The notes under the pieces: generated by a model
Seen by the model: the letters and a program-made list of their open reading frames with translations, nothing else
Database searches by the model: none
Told to the model about the DNA's origin: nothing
Part shown: positions 5,125 through 7,570 of the stretch, in pieces
Layout: every line of letters starts with the position of its first letter
How positions within the stretch are numbered: the first letter of the stretch is position 1
DNA from: Acetobacteraceae bacterium
GTDB lineage: Bacteria; Pseudomonadota; Alphaproteobacteria; Acetobacterales; Acetobacteraceae
NCBI GenBank assembly: GCA_030039695.1
Contig: JASHVB010000296.1
Location: forward strand, 1-7,570
Length of the DNA: 7,570 bases
Direction: 5' to 3'
Translations under genes and position numbers: made by a program

Positions 5125-5373
5125 TTAGTCGCCGCCCGACACGGAATAGGACGGCACAGGCTCCCAGCCACCGACATAGGCGCCGGTGTTGGTCGGTGCA
5201 CTGAACGACTGGTGATAATAGGAGCTGCTCTGGGCTGCGCTCGCCTGCGCGCTCATCGCGACCTGCTTCTGGGCCAGCTGTTGGTTCTGCTGTGCTGTGT
5301 CATTCGTGGCAGCGAACGCAGAACCGAAGCCAAGCGTCAGCGCCGCGGCTGACGCGAGAATGAGAGTCTTCAT
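5125..5373 (-). CDS. Small secreted or periplasmic protein of unknown function
   Basis: The 82-residue product starts with a textbook signal peptide: Lys2, a hydrophobic core (LILASAAALTLGFG) and an Ala-x-Ala site, predicting cleavage after AFA at residue 21. The mature part of about 61 residues has no cysteine and almost no hydrophobic core. It is rich in Gln, Ala and Ser (TAQQNQQLAQKQ, AQASAAQSSS), then Tyr/Gly/Pro (SYYHQSF, TGAYVGGWEPVPSYS). That composition suggests a flexible or partly helical periplasmic protein. I recognise no family. The Shine-Dalgarno AAAAGGA about nine bases before the ATG is good, and together with the signal peptide makes this a believable gene. It converges on the transferase gene and lies downstream of yjbQ on the same strand, after a hairpin-rich 191-base gap. 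Confidence 0.7.
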   Translation of the reverse strand: MKTLILASAAALTLGFGSAFAATNDTAQQNQQLAQKQVAMSAQASAAQSSSYYHQSFSAPTNTGAYVGGWEPVPSYSVSGGD

Positions 5374-5435
5374 CGTCGGAGGTCCTTTTCTCTCTCCTCG
5401 TGCCGGCCCCGCCGGTGGCAGTGCCAGCTCGTTCG

Positions 5436-5470
5436 GTCACCGGGAGGAACGGAGGTTCCTCGTTGGTGAC
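5436..5470. other. Long two-part hairpin in the yjbQ to small-gene gap
   Basis: Outer arms GTCACC (5436-5441) and GGTGAC (5465-5470) enclose inner arms GAGGAAC (5444-5450) and GTTCCTC (5455-5461), with a GGAG loop. That makes 13 base pairs interrupted by a small GG/GTT internal loop. On minus it lies 63 bases upstream of the small secreted gene, so it could be in its 5' leader. It also lies downstream of yjbQ and could end that transcript, although no T-run follows. Confidence 0.45.
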
Positions 5471-5518
5471 GCGCGTCGGAAATGGTGCGCTGCACACAAG
5501 CCACAATGTCTGGAGCCG

Positions 5519-5545
5519 GCGCATGCTAGAGATCCAGCCATGCGC
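5519..5545. repeat. Inverted repeat just past the yjbQ stop
   Basis: GCGCATG (5519-5525) and CATGCGC (5539-5545) form a perfect 7-base-pair stem with a 13-base loop. It begins 19 bases beyond the yjbQ stop on minus, a position typical of a terminator. The TTTT on minus precedes the stem instead of following it, so it is not a standard intrinsic terminator. Confidence 0.3.
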
Positions 5546-5564
5546 AAAACTCGGGGTTGAATAA

Positions 5565-5981
5565 TCACTCGCCGACCACGTGCAGGACAACCTCACGTTT
5601 GTGTGAGGCAGAGCGGTGCTCGAATAGGTAAATGCCCTGCCACGTACCAAGTACTGGCCGGCCGTGTTCTACCGGGATGGAAAGCTGCGTCTGCGTCAGC
5701 GCCGCCTTGATATGCGCTGGCATGTCGTCCGGCCCTTCTGCGGTGTGACAGTACGCGGCATTTTCCGGCGCGATGCCGCGGAAGAACCGCACCAGGTCCG
5801 CGCGCACGTCTGGATCAGCGTTCTCCTGTACCAACAGCGATGCAGAGGTGTGGCGGCACCAGATTGTCAGCAGGCCGCTATCGATGCGCTGCGCGGCCAC
5901 CCAGCGCAGCACCGGGTCGGTGATCTCGACCAAGTCTTGGCCGTTCGTGGTGACTCGGAGGTGATGCATGGCCTGTCGCAT
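5565..5981 (-). CDS. yjbQ: YjbQ/UPF0047 family protein (secondary thiamine-phosphate synthase type)
   Basis: The 138-residue single-domain protein is the usual size for YjbQ (TIGR00149). Conserved blocks are all present: RHTSASLLVQEN (43-54), NADPDV (54-59), AEGPDDMPAHIKAAL (81-95) and GTWQGIYLFEHR (112-123). The histidines in HTS, PAH and EHR belong to the conserved pocket. E. coli YjbQ has a weak thiamine-phosphate synthase activity, and the true role of the family is unsettled. Cytoplasmic. Either ATG 5981 or ATG 5969 could be the start; neither has a strong Shine-Dalgarno. The 5981 choice makes the leader the mirror image of the paaE leader. It is divergent from paaE across 44 bases. No thiamine biosynthesis gene lies nearby. 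Confidence 0.9.
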   Translation of the reverse strand: MRQAMHHLRVTTNGQDLVEITDPVLRWVAAQRIDSGLLTIWCRHTSASLLVQENADPDVRADLVRFFRGIAPENAAYCHTAEGPDDMPAHIKAALTQTQLSIPVEHGRPVLGTWQGIYLFEHRSASHKREVVLHVVGE

Positions 5982-6029
5982 GCGTCAGGCTTGCGGCTAT
6001 CGGGGCTTTCACGCAAGAGACACGCATGC
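5978..6029. promoter_or_regulatory. Symmetric dyad spanning the yjbQ/paaE divergent starts
   Basis: GCATGCGT (5978-5985) mirrors ACGCATGC (6022-6029), and CTTGCG (5990-5995) mirrors CGCAAG (6012-6017). Both pairs have a four-base gap and a shared centre at 6003/6004, so 14 of 18 arm positions match. Both ATG codons sit inside the outer arms, so each gene begins CGCAAG-nnnn-ACGCATGC. It could be a shared operator or matching translation-start structures. Confidence 0.4.
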
Positions 6030-7096
6030 CGCCTCGTTTCCATAACCTGCGGATTGCGTCGCTGCGCGGCGAGACCGCGGAATCGGTGTCACTGGCGTTC
6101 GCGGTGCCAGAGACGTTGCGTGCAGCGTACCAATACACGCCCGGCCAGTATCTGACGCTGCGGGCGACGATCGGCGGCGAGGACGTCCGCCGCAGCTACT
6201 CGATCTGCTCCGGACTCGACGACGATGAACTGCGCGTGGCGATAAAGCGGGTAGAGGGCGGTACCTTCTCCAACTGGGCAAACGACTCACTGCATGTTGG
6301 CGATGCGCTGGATGTGATGACGCCGGAGGGGCGTTTCGGCGTCCCGATCGAGCCGGGCGCATCGCGCACCTTGGTTGGTTTCGCGGCCGGTTCGGGCATC
6401 ACACCGATCCTCTCTATCCTCAAAACGGTTCTGGTGCGCGAGCCGGCCTGCCGTTTCTTTCTGTTCTATGGCAATCGTTCCGTAGACAGCATCATGTTCC
6501 GTGGCGAGCTGGAGGACCTGAAGGACCGCTATCTGTCGCGCTTGTCCGTGTTTCACGTCCTGTCGCGCGAACAGCAGGATGTGCCGATGCTGAACGGGCA
6601 TCTGGATGCAGAGAAGGTGGGGAAGCTGCTGCGCTCGATGGTGCCGGCGGCGTCGGTGGATCATGCATTAGTGTGCGGGCCGCAGCCGATGATCGAGGGG
6701 CTGGAAAAGGCATTGGCCGATGCGGGCCTGGTGCGCGAGCGGCTTCACGTGGAGCGGTTTACTCCAGCGGCGGGCGGGCGTCCGAGACAGGTGGTGGTGC
6801 AGCCGGCCGCCGCACCCAAGGCCATCGCGACAGTGATCAGCGAAGGGGTGCGCGCGGATATTCCAGTGGCGGAAGGCGAAGCGATCATCGACGCCGCGAT
6901 CCGTGCCGGTCGCAACCTGCCGTATTCATGCAAGGGCGGCATGTGCTGCACGTGTCGGGCGCGGTTGTTGGAGGGGCGGGTGGAGATGACTGTCAATTAC
7001 TCGCTGGAACCGTGGGAAACGGATGCAGGCTACGTGCTGACATGCCAGTCGCATCCGGTCACGGCGCGCGTCGTGCTGGACTACGACCAGGTGTAA
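6026..7096 (+). CDS. paaE: PaaE-type ferredoxin:NAD(P)H reductase (phenylacetyl-CoA epoxidase reductase subunit)
   Basis: This full-length 356-residue fusion has three parts. An FAD-binding barrel carries TPGQYLTLR (38-46) and the RSYS motif (56-59). A NAD(P)-binding domain carries GFAAGSGITPILS (118-130) and CGPQPMI (218-224). A C-terminal plant-type 2Fe-2S domain has cysteines 302, 307, 310 and 340 (CKGGMCCTC plus LTCQS). It takes electrons from NAD(P)H through FAD and the iron-sulfur cluster to an oxygenase. In the phenylacetate pathway that is the PaaABC diiron epoxidase. The opening (FHNLRI, ESVSLAFAVPE, GEDVRRSYSICSG) fits PaaE better than generic reductases. paaABCD are absent nearby, so it may serve another oxygenase. 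AAGAGA lies about six bases before the ATG. Cytoplasmic. Confidence 0.85.
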   Translation: MPPRFHNLRIASLRGETAESVSLAFAVPETLRAAYQYTPGQYLTLRATIGGEDVRRSYSICSGLDDDELRVAIKRVEGGTFSNWANDSLHVGDALDVMTPEGRFGVPIEPGASRTLVGFAAGSGITPILSILKTVLVREPACRFFLFYGNRSVDSIMFRGELEDLKDRYLSRLSVFHVLSREQQDVPMLNGHLDAEKVGKLLRSMVPAASVDHALVCGPQPMIEGLEKALADAGLVRERLHVERFTPAAGGRPRQVVVQPAAAPKAIATVISEGVRADIPVAEGEAIIDAAIRAGRNLPYSCKGGMCCTCRARLLEGRVEMTVNYSLEPWETDAGYVLTCQSHPVTARVVLDYDQV

Positions 7097-7122
7097 CAAA
7101 ACCCCTGTGGCGCGCTGCGCGC

Positions 7123-7176
7123 GGGAGAGAGCAGCGTGAGGCTGCCGCACGCACGAGCCTCACCCTACCCCCTCCC
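7123..7176. repeat. REP-like imperfect inverted repeat between convergent genes
   Basis: Two 20-base arms (7123-7142 and 7157-7176) match at 16 positions as inverted copies, around a 14-base loop. The innermost seven pairs, GTGAGGC/GCCTCAC, are perfect. The right arm, with CTCACCCTACCCCCTCCC, looks like the well-known palindromic intergenic repeats of GC-rich proteobacteria. It lies between the ends of paaE and the right-edge gene and may stop or stabilise both transcripts. Confidence 0.5.
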
Positions 7177-7200
7177 CCGAGACGAGCGAGAAGGCGCGGT

Positions 7201-7570
7201 TTAATCCGCTTGCGCTTTCTTATGCGCCAGCAGCGCCATCAGCCTTCTGTCACGCCATTCCTGCCGTACGGGTAGCAGATTTGCCGGCAGCTCTGCGCGC
7301 CGTGCCGCCTGCAGCCGCGCGGTCAACCCAGGCTGCCACTTCCGCGGCTTCATCTGCTGCTGCATAAGCGCATACAGTGGTCCGTAGCGCTCGCAATAAT
7401 CCGCTAGCCCGCCCGGCGCGTTCAAGTCGATCGTTTCCAGCGGACCCATGAAGCTCCAGCGCAATCCGAGCCCGTGCTTCACCAGCGCATCCAGATCCGC
7501 CGGCGAGATCACTTCGTCATCGATCAGCCGGAATGCCTCGGCTAGTAGCGCGCCCTGTAAGCGGTTCAGC
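7201..7570 (-). CDS. 3-hydroxyacyl-CoA dehydrogenase family protein, CRYL1/L-gulonate 3-dehydrogenase-like, N-terminal part beyond the window
   Basis: The last 122 residues are visible; the frame is open to the right edge, so the start and the NAD-binding Rossmann domain are outside. The visible part is the C-terminal helical dimerisation domain. LNRLQGALLAEAFRLIDD followed by VISPADLDALVKHGLGLRW, SFMGPLETIDLNAPGG and YCERYGPLY closely follow what I recall of human lambda-crystallin CRYL1 (L-gulonate 3-dehydrogenase). It ends with the family's RRxWRD-like segment (VRQEWRDRRLMAL). Bacterial members oxidise L-3-hydroxyacyl-CoA, carnitine or sugar acids with NAD. The visible part cannot tell which. 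It converges on paaE with a REP-like hairpin between. Confidence 0.8.
   Translation of the reverse strand, partial: LNRLQGALLAEAFRLIDDEVISPADLDALVKHGLGLRWSFMGPLETIDLNAPGGLADYCERYGPLYALMQQQMKPRKWQPGLTARLQAARRAELPANLLPVRQEWRDRRLMALLAHKKAQAD

Noticed and set aside
1..7570. CRISPR array, toxin-antitoxin pair, anti-phage system or insertion sequence
   Set aside because: No regularly spaced repeats, no transposase or nuclease motifs and no small overlapping gene pair were found. The Ner/S24 genes are DNA-binding regulators, not a toxin-antitoxin pair.

Overview
This window looks like ordinary, GC-rich chromosome of an alphaproteobacterium. A sphingomonad or close relative is my best guess. The guess rests on high GC, a glutathione transferase that resembles (from memory) the LigE class of sphingomonads, a YjbQ protein, a PaaE-type reductase and a Ner/S24 regulator pair. 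No rRNA or tRNA gene, CRISPR array, transposase or integrase was found.

Layout, left to right. A ferritin-like diiron protein (minus strand, cut by the left edge) is divergent from a RimJ/RimL-type GNAT acetyltransferase. A spacer carrying a REP-like hairpin follows, then a beta-hydroxyacid dehydrogenase of the 3-hydroxyisobutyrate dehydrogenase family and a stand-alone CheY-like receiver protein, both on plus. After a 227-base spacer with small hairpins comes a divergent regulator pair: a small Ner/Nlp/SfsB-type DNA-binding protein (minus) and a HTH-S24 repressor of the LexA/CI type (plus). The 122-base gap between them has two operator-like dyads. Next are a LigE-like glutathione transferase (plus), a strong hairpin between convergent genes, a small secreted protein (minus), a spacer with a long hairpin, and yjbQ (minus). 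yjbQ is divergent from a paaE-like ferredoxin:NAD(P)H reductase (plus); the two start codons sit in the arms of one symmetric dyad. A second REP-like hairpin separates paaE from the C-terminal part of a 3-hydroxyacyl-CoA dehydrogenase of the CRYL1/L-gulonate dehydrogenase type (minus, cut by the right edge).

How the genes fit together. Most are single-gene units in alternating orientation, with no clear multi-gene operon. The regulator pair is the most system-like element: it has the architecture of the immunity switch of Mu-like transposable phages, yet no phage gene lies in the window. That suggests a domesticated or orphaned switch, or a phage end whose remainder was lost. PaaE lacks its usual oxygenase partners PaaABC here, so its electron acceptor is unknown. 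I found no strong evidence for a wholly new system. The best leads are the phage-like switch, the symmetric yjbQ/paaE leader dyad and the LigE-like transferase.
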